From Mustela lutreola (lineage: Eukaryota; Chordata; Mammalia; Carnivora; Mustelidae), in contig NC_081303.1 in assembly GCF_030435805.1 (NCBI RefSeq), positions 70,965,910 to 71,029,909 of the forward strand: 64,000 bases of DNA. The letters run 5' to 3'. Below are positions 1 through 10,385 of this stretch, in pieces. The position numbers were made by a program, and so were the translations under genes. Position 1 is the stretch's first letter, and each line of letters begins with the position of its first letter. The notes below the pieces were generated by a model. It saw only the letters and a list, made by a program, of their open reading frames with translations, had not been told where the DNA came from and made no database searches.

Positions 1-35
1 GATTTGCTGCCTTCCTTTGAGAAACAGGCAGGGAG

Positions 36-227
36 GGAAGCCTGGGGGGCTCAGTCAGTGAAGCCTCTGCCTCCAGCTCAGGTCATGATCCTGGCGTCCT
101 GGGATCGAGCCCCGTACAGGGCTCCCTGCTTAGCAGGAGGCCTGCTTCTCCCTCTCCCACTCCCCCTGCTTGTGCTCTCTTTCTCTCAAATAAAGGAATA
201 AAGTCTTTAAAAAATAAAATAAATGAA
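36..227 (+). repeat. CAN-SINE (carnivore tRNA-derived SINE)
   Basis: The copy has the carnivore SINE plan: a CTGGGGGGCTCAGTCAGT head, the internal GGTCATGATC and CCTGGGATCGAGCCCC blocks, a CT-rich stretch, then AAATAAAGG and an A-rich tail. The left end is slightly decayed. No clear target duplication is visible. Confidence 0.85.
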
Positions 228-1015
228 ACCAAACACCATATTAACCTCCAGGAATTCTGAATACGGCATCTGGCTTTGGAAGAGAGCAGTATCTGACAGC
301 GTGGTGACGGGAACGGAGCAAGCTGTCACGCTAAGTGCGACGGTAACTGTGAAGAGAAATGGCCACAGCCCCGGAGGTGTCCTTAACCAAACTAACTGCT
401 TCATAACAACCTAAACAGAAAGTCAAAAAGGAGTCTGAGCCACAGTCGTTCACCCAGAAATGAGAAATGCCCATTTTTCACAATTCACGAGGTGCCCCGA
501 CCCGTAGCCAGAGTCTGTCTCAAAAGCACTGGGGCCAGTGAGGCCGCGTTTTGCCCCCCAGGGAAGAATCCAGAGGCACAAACAATCACAATGACTCTTT
601 TGAACCACCTCCCACCAGCACAAACCACACACCACAGGGGAATTTTCTTCAGCGGCTAGTCCTAATTTTACACATTAAAAAAATTAAGTTAAAAAAAATT
701 GTTTTAAAAAACATTTAATTTTATGCATTAAAAATATTTCAGTGAACTTTGTAAAGGAAAAAACCCCAGTCCTTCCGTTTATCTGTCACTCCCCAAACCG
801 CCACATTCACAGTCCTTCACCTCTGACACCAGGCATGTGGGGTTCCCCACCACGGGGCAGTCCTCCCCGACAGCAGCTGAGCAAAGAAGCTTCCAGATGG
901 AGCCCAGGTCTGGCTCTGTCTACCCGAGGGCAGCTCTAGGTGCCCCACGTTAGGGGCAGAGGCCACAAGACGGCCCGCCAAGTCCTGGGATTTCAGCCCT
1001 GTTTCTGACCCGTCG
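228..1015. other. Unassigned non-coding stretch
   Basis: I see no gene and no repeat family I can name. The reading frames are all short and not conserved-looking. An AT-rich patch with A and T runs lies near 665-735. Confidence 0.5.
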
Positions 1016-1590
1016 ACTGTAAGTCAGGGTTCTCGGGACTCCTTCTCGGGGTTCAAGAATTTGCTAGAATGACACACAGGACTCAGGAAACACTTGCTTA
1101 CATTTACCACTTTATTAGGGAATACAGATGATCCTAAGAGATATAGATGAAAACAGCCCAATGAAGATCTATGGGACCGAGGTGGGGGGCGGTTTCTGTG
1201 AACGTGGAGTTTGAAGGAACCACCTTCCCGACGCTCGAACGTGTTCACCGACCCAGAAGCTCTGTGAACCCCGTAGCTTCAGAATTTTTACAGAAACTTC
1301 ATCACAGAGGCATCATGGGCCATTAGCTCCATATCCAGCTTCTCTCTCTGCTCCAGAGAATGGGAGTGGGGCTGACAAAGGGCTCTGTCTTCCTGGTGAC
1401 AGGCCCCATCCAGGAGCCCCCCCCCACCAAGCACCTCATTAGAACAGACACTCCTGTCACCCAGGAAATTCCAAGGGATTTAGGAGTTCTGGGTCAGGAA
1501 CCAGGGGCAAGACCTGTGTAAATATACACAATTTTCTCTATTACTTCACAACCTTTGTACGACTGTCACATTATCTGGTAGTCCAAACAA
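1016..1590 (-). mobile_element. LTR-like fossil, probably ERVL-class
   Basis: The text resembles an old mammalian LTR: a 'TTGCTAGAATGACACACAGG'-type block, an AATAAA on the minus strand near 1110, and an 'AAATTCCAAGGGATTTAGGAG' block near the right end. I assign class and strand from memory of similar repeats and cannot name the subfamily. It is an old, decayed, LTR-only copy. Confidence 0.4.
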
Positions 1591-1593
1591 TAT

Positions 1594-1790
1594 ATTTTTT
1601 AAAGTTTTTATTTATTTATTTGAGAGTGAGAGACAGAGCCTGAGTTGTGGCAGGGAGGCAGAGGGAAAAGCAGACACCCCACTGAGCGGGGAGCCCAGAC
1701 AGGACAGACATGGGGCTCGATCCCAGGACCTCAAGATCATGACCTGAGCTAAAGGCAGACACTTAACCGACTGAGCATCGACTGTACTCC
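1594..1790 (-). repeat. CAN-SINE, minus strand
   Basis: The copy reads in reverse: a T-rich start, TTTATTTATTTGAGAG, the complement of the CT-rich body, GGCTCGATCCCAGGACC, and the complement of the tRNA-like head ending near 1790. Imperfect flanks (CAAACAATAT and CAAAGCAATAT) suggest a worn target duplication. It is one of only four minus-strand SINEs in the window. Confidence 0.85.
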
Positions 1791-2037
1791 CAAAGCAATA
1801 TTTTTAATGACTATTTATTTAAACCTTTCAAATTCTCACTTACAAAATATAATCTTATCAAGTGTTTTAGAAGAAAATACAGTGACTGATACTCTTATCT
1901 TAATGTGAATGTTTTGCAGAAGTGCTTCTAGTAGATAAGAATGTAGAGGCTAAAAACACACACAAGCACTGGGTGCTGGCTAGGCACTATTTTCTTTTGA
2001 ATCTCTCTCAATTTTAATTTCTTTAAAAGTTGCTAAA

Positions 2038-2235
2038 GGGGTGCCTGGGTGGCTCAGTGGGTTAAAGCCTCTGCCTTCGGCTCAGGTCATGATCCCAGGG
2101 TCCTGGGATCGAGCCCTGCATCAGGCTTTCTGTTCAGCAGGGAGCCTGCTTCCCCCTTTCTATCTGCCTGCCTCTCTGCCTACTTGCAATCTCTGTCAAA
2201 TAAATAAATAAATAATCTTTTAAAAAATAAAAAAT
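2038..2235 (+). repeat. CAN-SINE, first of three in a row
   Basis: A well-preserved copy with the GGTGCCTGGGTGGCTCAGTG head, the GGTCATGATCCCAGGGTCCT block and an (AAAT)n tail. It is preceded by AAAGTTGCTAAAG and followed directly by a second SINE. See the finding on repeated use of one insertion site. Confidence 0.93.
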
Positions 2236-2479
2236 GGGGCACCTGGGTGACTCAGTGGATTAAGCCTCTGCCTTCGGCTCAGATCATGATCTCAGGGTCC
2301 TGGGATCGAGTCCCACGCCGGGCTCTCTGCTCAGCAGGGAGCCTGCTTCCCCCGCTCCCTCTGCCTGCTGCTCTGCCTACTTGTGTTCTCTCTCTCTCTC
2401 TCTCTCTGTCAAATAAATAAAAAAATAATTTTTAAAAAAAATAAATAAAAATTAAAATTTAAAAAAAAAAAAAAAAAAA
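2236..2479 (+). repeat. CAN-SINE, second of three in a row
   Basis: The GGGGCACCTGGGTGACTCAG head starts directly after the A-rich tail of the previous copy. The (CT)n tract and a long, variable A-rich tail follow. After the tail comes AGTTGCCAAAGATT, matching the sequence before the first SINE. Confidence 0.93.
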
Positions 2480-2494
2480 GAGTTGCCAAAGATT

Positions 2495-2690
2495 GGGCGC
2501 CTGGGTGGCTCAGTCATTAGACATCTGCCTTCGGCCCACACCATGATCTCAGGGTCCTGGGATCAAGCCCTGCATGGGTCTCACTGCTTGATGGGAAGCC
2601 TGCTTCTCCCTCTCCCACTCTCTGCTTGTGTTCCCTCTCTTGCTGTGTCTCTCTCTGTCAAATAAAGAAATAAAATCTTAAAAAAAAAAG
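2495..2690 (+). repeat. CAN-SINE, third of three in a row
   Basis: The GGGCGCCTGGGTGGCTCAGT head and AAATAAAGAAATAAAATCTT tail are intact. It is flanked by AGTTGCCAAAGATT on the left (2481-2494) and AGTTGCCAAAAATT on the right, a 14-bp target duplication with one mismatch. Confidence 0.93.
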
Positions 2691-2943
2691 TTGCCAAAAA
2701 TTTGTTAACTAATAAATGCAATATGATAGCACAAAGTCAACTAAGAAGCATAGAAAATATAACTAATTAATATATTCAAGTGCAACATACTAACTTACTA
2801 TTAAGAAATTACCAGAAATACAACAACTTCTTAAAACTTTACACAGAATCATGAAATTGGGTTAACTCTAGGTCCACATAATATACAATGTTGCCTAAGG
2901 TTTATATAAAAGAACCAATATATATGGATACCACTTATTTAGA

Positions 2944-3155
2944 AGGTCCTGGGGGGCAGAGTCGCTTGAGCACCTGACTCTTGGTTTCACCTTGGGTGGT
3001 GGCCTCAGCGTCCTGGGGTCAAGTCCCACACCAGGCTCCACACTCAGCATGGAATCTGCTTGGGATTCTCTCTCCCTCTCTCTCTGCCACCCCCCCCCCC
3101 GACCCATGTTCTCTCTCTCTCTCTCAAATAAATGAATAAATCTTTTAAAAAGAGA
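2944..3155 (+). repeat. CAN-SINE, older copy
   Basis: The head is degraded (GGTCCTGGGGGGCAGAGTCG) and has the longer 'GAGCACCTGACTCTTGG' variant of the first box. Flanks GATACCACTTATTTAGAA and GATATCGCTTATTTAAAT form a worn target duplication, so it is older than its neighbours. Confidence 0.85.
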
Positions 3156-3518
3156 TATCGCTTATTTAAATTGTAACCCAATGTAGTCTCTTATAACTAT
3201 GTTTATATTTACATACTTTTAAATAATGGGTACTTGACCTAGAGGACAAGGGTAAGAAATTTAGATAGTTCCATACAATCTAGTTTTTTGTTAAAATAGA
3301 AACACAAAGTTTTGAATTAATTAACATGCTGTGTGTTTTTGTTTCACACTGTGGTAAACACAAGAAAAAGAAGGAGTCATAATATAACCCCAAATTCACA
3401 AAATAATTGTATTTATTATAAAGTCCATTTTAATTCTAGAAGTGTAAGTGAAATTGAATTTAAATTTGGCTCTCCTGTTTTTATTTTACCGAGTAATATT
3501 AAAACTTTGTGGGGTTTC

Positions 3519-3728
3519 GGGGCTCCTGGGTAGCTCAGTTGGTTAAGCATCTGCCTTTGACTCAGGTAGTGATCCCAGGGTCCTGGGATGGAGCCCCGCG
3601 TCCATCGTCCATCGGGCAGCCTGCTAGCCTGCTTCTCCTTCTCCCTCTGTTCTTCCCTCTTGCTTGTGCTCTCCTGCTCTTTCTCTCAAAATAAATAAAT
3701 AAATAAATCTTCAAAAAAAAAAAAAAAA
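3519..3728 (+). repeat. CAN-SINE
   Basis: A full-length copy with a GGGGCTCCTGGGTAGCTCAG head and an (AAAT)n-TCTTC-A(n) tail. AAAACTTTGTGG occurs at 3501-3512 and again after the tail at 3725-3736 as the target duplication. Confidence 0.92.
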
Positions 3729-3729
3729 C

Positions 3730-5405
3730 TTTGTGGAGAATACAAAATCATTTCTTCCAACTTTTTAAATGATAACTAAAACTTTTTGTCTCTGTTGCCT
3801 TTGTTACAAAATAAAAAGTTGGGCCTGAAGTCTCTCAATTAATTTGTAATCGAATTTAGATTGATCCCCCCCCCCTTAGAAGTCTGAATTCCCTAGAGGT
3901 TTGCTGTGAACTGCTGGCCCCTCGAGCTGACATCCCCTCTGCGGTGAAAAGCCGTGGCGGGCTTGCTTCTGGGAGCTGCTGGACACTGGGTATCCGCCCT
4001 GGGACAGAAATACGGCTTCCTGGAGGAGGAAGTCCGAGAGCCCATTGCGGGCTGTGTCCCATGACACAAACTGCCCCTCGCGAACGTTCCCCACTGAGGA
4101 TCCACGTGAATGTGCCTCACATCATCCATTATAAACCAGAAGTGGAAGGTGCCAGACGGGGTGTGAACAGGTGCGGAGGGCCGGGGCGAGCCGCATCAGC
4201 AGGCGGCTTAGCGAGGGTTCCGTCCGCTTGTCCGTCTCTGCCCTTCGGACAGGCTCCTGGTGAGTATCGGCTAACGGAGGAAGCAGATGCGCGGGTCTGA
4301 CTGAACTCCGTGCCCAACCCGAGGGACGAGAACGGCCGCTCCGCTCCAGCCCACTCGGGGACAGCTTCGAGGTCAGGCATGAGAGAAAACCTCTCCGCTG
4401 GGAAGCACCCCAGCTAGCACACCGGACAGTCCGGTGTCTGGAAGGAGACCGCCTGAGGTCCTTACCTGCACGAGCCATGAGTAACATCGAACAGGTAGGC
4501 CCTCTGGTTGGAGACGTCAAAGAAGAACCTTGAAGACTGGTAAAAAGAAAGACTAGGAAACTATGTGAAATGGTCAGAGTATGGAGACCCTCTCATATAC
4601 ATGTGGTTGACAACACTGGGATTCCTCAGCTGTCACCTGCGACGACGACAAGCAGAGTACTTGCCGGGACATCTCAGCATCAGCCCGTGGGCCCCAGAGG
4701 CAAGGGGAGCCAATGCAAACGTGCATTCCTGCCTCCAGCTGGGCCATGAGTGATCAAGTCCTTTGTCTCTGATCCAGGACACTTGTATCTTCTGTCAGCG
4801 TCTGTGAAACAGTGGCAGGCAAACTCGTTAGCTTGTGAGCGGAAAAAAGTCTCAGATCCTGACAGCTGTTAACAGTTTCAGCAAAGAGGACAAGACGCTG
4901 ACAGAAATATGGCTTCCTGGAGGAGGAAGTCCGAGGGCCCACTGTGCGCTGGGTCAGGAGCTAAGAGAGGCTCCCTGGGATCTGGAAGCAAACGCTCTCA
5001 CCCCATTGATGGGCAAGAGGTGGGGAGCACGGGTCCCCACTATCCTATCTGTCAGTGGGGCTGAGGGTCAAGAGTTAAGATTGAAGCAAGGTGCCCAACG
5101 GCATTTAGCTGCTGTTCATCTTCCTCTGAGTGGGAGGAAGAAGGGTGTGGTGGTGGCAGTGTCCCAGCAGCCCCCCAGCAGCAGCCACTTAGCCGAGATA
5201 CCCCCAGAGCTCAAAGTCATGGTATCAGGAGCAGAGAAATCAAGCTTTGGGTAGACAAAACTGGAAGTCTGGCTCCTTGAGCCTGGGCCACCAGCAGTCA
5301 CTTAAAGCTAAAATAAGTGCAAAGCCTTGCTTCCTGGCACAGAACCATCCTCAAGAGTCTGGTTGAGTCATTGCAGTCTGCCCCAGAGAGAAACACTATC
5401 TTTAT
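3730..5405. other. Unassigned stretch, locally CpG-rich, with a 56-bp direct repeat
   Basis: No gene or named repeat was recognised. The 3.9-4.5 kb part has more CpG than its surroundings. A 56-bp block at 4003-4058 recurs at 4900-4955 with about six differences (see findings). Open frames here (for example 3944-4300 and 4835-5254 on plus) show no known domain; they share the residues of the repeated block only. Confidence 0.45.
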
Positions 5406-5409
5406 CTTT

Positions 5410-5815
5410 CACAGTTCTGACAGTTGTTTAAAGGAAGCTTCTCTATGAGGTGACATTAAGCTGACAGCTGAATGACAAGAGCCTTGTAAGTAAAGATCAA
5501 GTGGTAAGCATTCCAGGCAGAGAATGCCTAATGGGAAGGCCCTTCACTGAAAATGAGTGTGGCGTGTTCCAGGGACATGAATGTGGGGAAAGAAGACAGG
5601 ACAGGAGTCAAGGATCATTCCTCTGTTTTTAGTTGGAGTGAGGAGATGGACAGAGGTGTGTTGAATGAGACAGGATCACCAGGGAAGAAGCAGAGGTAAG
5701 CAGGGACCAGTCTGTTCGGCCATATTGAGTTTGAAACAACTCTTTGATGTCTTTGTGACTAAGATTTATGGATCCAGGTTCTGGGGAGAAATCAGGACAA
5801 GAAATAGAGATTTGG
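5410..5815 (+). repeat. Ancient mammalian interspersed repeat, family not named
   Basis: The run 'GAAGCTTCTCTATGAGGTGACATTAAGCTGACAGCTGAATGACAAGAG...CATTCCAGGCAGAG' in shortened form matches a common old mammalian repeat I recognise by text but cannot name with certainty. It is strongly decayed. Confidence 0.4.
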
Positions 5816-5839
5816 GAGGACTTGGCATACAATGAACAT

Positions 5840-6070
5840 CTATCGGGTGTTTATAAGGTGCTGGACACTCTCTAAGCAATTTATGAATGTTTCCTTAGTT
5901 ATATTCTCAAAATCCCTATGCGGTTGGCACTGTACTATTGTCTTCATTTTAATGATAAGGAAACAGAAAATTTCCCCATGTTTGTTCAACCAGTAGTGGT
6001 AAAACCAGAAGAAAACCCCAGACAGGCTGACCCCAGAGCCCAAGCTCTTTATCACCTGGCTGGGCTACCT
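5840..6070 (-). repeat. MIR SINE, minus strand
   Basis: The order of blocks is that of MIR read in reverse: a 'CCTATGCGGTTGGCACTGTA' region, 'TTTAATGATAAGGAAACAGA' (the TCCTCATCTGTAAAATG block reversed), then 'CCAGAGCCCAAGCTCTT' from the tRNA-like head. This is a very old pan-mammalian SINE. Confidence 0.75.
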
Positions 6071-6403
6071 GGTGTAGGATGGCATTTAAAGCTAAAGGAC
6101 CAAATGAGGTTCCCCAGGGACAGTACGTAGATAAGGGGGAAGGGACAACATCTGGTTCTGTCTCTTCAGAACTCCCAGTTTCCTCGATCTACTTCTGTAC
6201 TTAACACACAGGGTGCTAATTTATTTGTTTGACCTGTCTCAGCAAGAATGTACCTGTCAACAAAACCAAAAGGCAACCTATAGAATGGGAGAAGATATTT
6301 GCAAATGTCTGATCAGATAAAGGACTAGTATCCAAAATCTATGAAGAACTTATCAAACTCAACACCCAAAGAACAAATAATCCAATCAAGAAATGGGCAG
6401 AGG

Positions 6404-6587
6404 CGGGACGCCTGGGTGGCTCAGTGGGTTAAGCCGCTGCCTTCGGCTCAGGTCTGATCTCAGGGTCCTGGGATCGAGCCCCGCATCGGGCTCTCTGCTC
6501 AGCAGGGAGCCTGCTTCCCTCTCTCTCTCTCTCTGCCTGCCTCTCCATCTACTTGTGATTTCTCTCTGTTAAATAAATAAATAAAAA

Positions 6588-6619
<32 letters not shown>
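6404..6619 (+). repeat. CAN-SINE inserted in L1, perfect target duplication
   Basis: The SINE splits the L1 text. AAGAAATGGGCAGAGG occurs at 6388-6403 and at 6620-6635 as a perfect 16-bp duplication. With its long pure A tail this marks a fairly young insertion, later than the L1. Confidence 0.96.
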
Positions 6620-6623
<4 letters not shown>

Positions 6624-7081
6624 AATGGGCAGAGGACATGAGCAGACATTTCTCCAAAGAAGACATCCAAATGGCGAATAGACACATGAAAAAGTATTCA
6701 ACATCACTCGGCATCAGGGAAATACAAATCAAAACCACAATGAGATACCACCTCATACCAGTCAGAATGGCTCAAATTAACAAGTCTGGAAATGACAGAT
6801 GTTGGCGAGGATATGGAGAAAGGGGAATCCTCCTACACTGTTGGTGGGAAGTGCAGCCACTCTGGAAAACAGTATGGAGGATCCTCAGAAAACTGAAAAT
6901 AGAGCTAACTTATGACCCAGCCTATGTACTCCTAGGTATTTATCCAAACGATACAAATACAAACATAGTGATTCAAAGGGGCATCTGCACCCCAATGTTT
7001 ATAGCAGCAAAACCCACAATAGTCGAATTATGGAAAGAGCCCAGATGTCCATTGGCAGATGAATGGATAAAGAAGATGGGG

Positions 7082-7111
7082 TACACACACACGCGCGCGC
7101 GCACACACACA
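7082..7111. repeat. (AC)n-(GC)n microsatellite
   Basis: An alternating ACACAC-GCGCGC-ACACAC tract inside the L1 copy. It probably grew from the short AC/AT run that L1 has at this place. Such purine-pyrimidine alternation can adopt Z-DNA. Confidence 0.9.
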
Positions 7112-7147
7112 TCATGGAATATTACTCAGCCATCAAAAAGAATGAAA

Positions 7148-7360
7148 CCTTGGGGCAGCTGGTTGCCCCTCAGTTAGTTAAGTGACCAACTCTTGATTTC
7201 AGCCCAGGCCATGATCTCAGGGTTGTGAAATTAAAGCCTGCATTGGGCTCTGCATTGAGTGTGGAGTCTACTTGCGATTCTCTCTCTCCCTCTGCCCTTC
7301 CCTCTGCTTGCTCTCTCTCTCTCTCTCACACAGTAAATAAATAAAATATTTTAAAAGATG
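7148..7360 (+). repeat. CAN-SINE inserted in L1, older copy
   Basis: The copy has the older 'GTGACCAACTCTTGATTTC' first-box form and a (CT)n tract. Flanks AAAAGAATGAAACCTT and AAAAGATGAAATCTT are a worn target duplication, so it inserted before the one at 6.4 kb. Confidence 0.9.
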
Positions 7361-7739
7361 AAATCTTGCCATTTGCAATGATGTGGATGGAACTAGAGGG
7401 TATTATGCTAAAGGAAATAAGTCAGGGAAAGACAAATACCATATGATTTTACTCATGTAGAATTTAAGAAGCAAAACAGATGAACATAGGGGAAGAGAAG
7501 GAAAAATGAAATAAGATAGAAACGGAGAGGGAGACAAACCATAAGAGACTCTTAACTTGAGGAAACAAACTGAGGGTTGCTGGAGGGGGGGAGGTGGGGG
7601 ATGGAGTAATTGGGGGATGGGCATTGAGGAGGCTGTTATATGCAACTGATGAATCACAGAACTCTACCCTTAATAATAACTAATAATACAGTATATGTTA
7701 GCTAAATTGAATTAAAATAAAGTATTTTTAAAAAGGAAT

Positions 7740-8340
7740 ATTCCCATACAGATGACCACCCTCAGTCCCCAAACCAGATCTACTGGGTGCTAGAAATGAA
7801 TAGAATCCCATTCTTATCTTTAACTGCTCTCCTGTGGCTGGCTTGATTCTATCCCCCAAACCTTGTCTCCCTTTGATTCACTGATAGAAGTAGAATGTCT
7901 GGACAAACAATGACCTTCCAAGCTGCTAACACTCTGTGGGGGTCCTACCAGCAGCACCCAGCAGGCTTTCCTGGGCATCTCCTTAGCCACCATACGTGCC
8001 ATGCCAGGAATTCTGGGAAGAAGGATTTCCATGTGGCTTGCTGAAAAATTCAAGGGGAAAAAAATTCTGAATTGCAAATGGGTAACTCAGAATTTTCCTC
8101 AAATGGCACATTTGAGAATTTTCCTCAAATGGTACAGGTCAAATATGTTTCAGCTATGCACAAGCTTTGGCAAGGCGGAGACCGTGCTCTCAGGACGAAC
8201 CATGGCCACTGAGCAGGAGCCAAGACAGGGATGGACTCCATGGTCTTACATGGGGCATTGCCACAAAGTTTATCCTTTCCCTAGTATTGACTAATTGGTG
8301 TGTATATCAGCAGGATGCATTTGATGCTCCAACTCCTCCT
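7740..8340. other. Unassigned non-coding stretch
   Basis: No gene or repeat recognised. A short direct repeat, GAATTTTCCTCAAATGG, occurs twice 25-26 bases apart near 8090-8135. Confidence 0.5.
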
Positions 8341-8344
8341 CTCT

Positions 8345-8520
8345 CTTTCTTTTTTTATTCTTAGAACAATAGATTCACTTATAACTTTTATTTCAGGTAC
8401 CATGTCTGTGAATGAAGACCACATCTGTACTTTTCATTGCCCTATCACTAACACCTAGCATAGCTCTGAGCACATAAAGCACTCAGCAAGTCTTCGTTGA
8501 ATGGCTCAGTGAGTGAAAAA
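8345..8520 (+). repeat. L2/MIR-type 3' tail
   Basis: The stretch has the wording of the shared L2/MIR 3' end: 'CACCTAGCATAGCTCTGAGC', ACATAAAGCACTCAGCAAG, then TTCGTTGAATGGC. Upstream text fits the L2 3' region better than MIR. Confidence 0.6.
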
Positions 8521-9195
8521 CACTGGACACAGATGAGGCAGCAGCATCAACTGTGATCGATGATCTTGAAGTTTGTGTCACAATCACAACGACTTTGACA
8601 AAGAAACTCGAGAAGGTATTTCCAATTTATTGATATAGGATGACAGTTTACTTTCATCCTATAGCCTTTGCAATTAATATAAATACTGTAACACATTAGG
8701 GCATCTTATCTGAAGCTCTCTATATTTGGTAAAACCGAATTTCCTCTGTTCTGTTGATCATGTTGGCAAGAAATCTGAGGTCAAAGATAATTAATATTGG
8801 AATCTGCTCCCTTCATTTCTGTGAGCTTTAATGTTAAAATCTCACCAGATTGGCCCTTGTTTATGTCATTATGATCATCTCATTGAATCAGTAAGAGATC
8901 CATGGGACCACTCATGTGTAAACTCTACACAGAAGGCCATCTCACAACATCTGAGAATCTCACAAATGACAACTTGAGATACAGAGTGCCATCTTACAAT
9001 AGGCACAACAACGACTTTACCAAACTATTTACTACATCCATGAAATTTAGGTCACTTAACAATTTTGATCTCTTGGATCAAGTACCTGAGTATTAAGTAA
9101 GGCAAGTTTGGGCCCCTCAAAATGTCACAGGAATACGGTGTCTCTGAGGGCCTTATCAGTCAGAGAAGTTCTGTGGAACATCACCAGGCAGCATC
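8521..9195. other. Unassigned non-coding stretch
   Basis: AT-rich, no named repeat, no coding signature. It probably is old, unique sequence. Confidence 0.45.
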
Positions 9196-9197
9196 TG

Positions 9198-9480
9198 GTG
9201 TTGGGACCAAACTCCTATGTTGAAGCATCTGTGATGGTTTTGGATTGGAACATCCAGGAGACGTTTAGCTGAGGTTTAGCTGAGGTCATGAGGCTAGAGC
9301 CCACATGAGATTAGTGTCCTCCTAAGAAAGAGACCAGAGCTTCCTGTCACCGCCAAGTGAGAAGAGAGAGAAAGGGTGGCCGTCTGCAAGCCAGGAAGAG
9401 AGTCCTCACCAGCACCCTCCTCTCATCTTCAGAACTCTGAGAAAATAGGTTTCTGTTGTTTTAGCCACCAGTCTATTTCA
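9198..9480 (+). mobile_element. MaLR (MLT1/MST-type) LTR fossil
   Basis: Family-typical LTR wording is present: GATTAGTGTCCTCCTAAG, 'GGTGGCCGTCTGCAAGCCAG' followed by GAAGAGAGTCCTCACCAG, and a TTTCTGTTGTTTTAGCCACC end. It is an old, decayed solitary LTR piece. Confidence 0.8.
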
Positions 9481-9514
9481 TTTATTTTTTTTTTATTTTT
9501 TTCTGATAACCTGG

Positions 9515-9605
9515 TGTCTAAGACACCAAGGAGCTTGTTAGAAGTGCTGAATCTCACACCTGATCCCAAACCTGTTGAATCAGAATCGGCATCAGAACCT
9601 ACTTC
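9515..9605 (+). repeat. MER5-type (hAT-Charlie) DNA transposon fragment
   Basis: The words GGAGCTTGTTAGAAGTGC, 'GAATCTCACACCTGATCCCA' and TTGAATCAGAATCGGCATC follow the MER5 interior. Both ends are missing. Confidence 0.6.
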
Positions 9606-9814
9606 AAGACAGAATAAAAATCACCGGAACATTTCCAGCCCAGCCAACTGGTTCACTGGTATCAGACTCTTCAAGATGCTCCCAACCAGAAGGGCCCAAC
9701 TGCTGACCAGTCCTTGAAAAGAACATCTTCAGGGAACACTTCCTTTTTAACTGGGTCTCATTTTGAGGTCTCAGGTTCCATATTAGAATGTAAACCAGCA
9801 GTCCTTGGATCTTA

Positions 9815-10012
9815 ACTCTAGGAAGCAAATGGAGGGTGCTGGAGGGGAGGTGGCGGGGGGATGGGTGACTGGGGGATGGGCGTCAAGGAGGTGATGTAAT
9901 GGGCCCTGGGTATTATATGCAACTGACGAATCCCTGAAATCTCCCTCTGAAACTAATAATACACTCTATGTTACTTAAATTGATTTTAAATTTCAAAAAT
10001 AATTTTAAAAAA
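9815..10012 (+). mobile_element. L1 3'UTR end
   Basis: The text parallels the last 200 bases of the L1 at 7.5-7.73 kb: GGAGGGTGCTGGAGGGGAGG, TTATATGCAACTGACGAATC, AACTAATAATACACT and an A-rich end. It is a very short, 5'-truncated copy. Confidence 0.85.
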
Positions 10013-10044
10013 GATTCCAAAAACTAGTCCTTTGACGGCAAGGT

Positions 10045-10385
10045 AGTTTTGTGCTCCATCTCGCACTTATCATTGCAAACAAAATTCTTTGTATTCTAGT
10101 GTACAGCAGGTTTTGACACATGTATACTTTGTGAAATGATGACTGCAATCAGATTAACACATCGGTCACCACACTGTTACCTCGCGCGCGTGTGTGTGTG
10201 GGTGTGTGGGTGTGCACGCGCGCGTGGGTGTGTGCACGCGCACGCGCACGCGAGTGGTGAGAACGCGGAAGGTCTACTCTCTTAGCAAATTTCAGGTACT
10301 CAACACAGTGTAGTCAACTGTAGTCACCAGGCAGAGCAGCAGACCCCCGGGGCTTACTCATCTGATAACAAAAGCTTATTCCTGC
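10045..10385 (+). mobile_element. L1 3'-region fragment with expanded microsatellite
   Basis: The words 'TTGTGAAATGATGACTGCAA', GGTCTACTCTCTTAGCAAAT and GTAGTCAACTGTAGTCACCA are those of an older L1 3' region. A CG/TG alternating tract interrupts it at 10182-10253. Confidence 0.7.
10182..10253. repeat. CG/TG alternating purine-pyrimidine tract
   Basis: About 72 bases of almost unbroken alternating CG, TG and CA steps, with several CGCGCG and GTGTGT blocks. This is strong Z-DNA-forming composition and an unstable microsatellite. Confidence 0.9.

Larger units (their letters stand above)
6255..7735 (+). mobile_element. L1 LINE, 3' end (end of ORF2 plus 3'UTR)
   Basis: The translated text carries the end of L1 ORF2: [17 protein letters not shown]-like, [43 protein letters not shown] and [12 protein letters not shown]. 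The 3'UTR follows (ATGGAACTAGAGGGTATTAT, then AACTAATAATAC) with an A-rich end. The copy is 5'-truncated and dead. Two SINEs are inserted in it. An alternating AC/GC microsatellite replaces the usual short purine-pyrimidine run before ATGGAATATTACTCAG. Confidence 0.93.

Noticed and set aside
3944-5254. Novel two-domain gene sharing the TEI(R/W)LPGGGSPRAHC block
   Set aside because: The shared residues come from the 56-bp DNA repeat. The frames lack further similarity, start support and splice sites.
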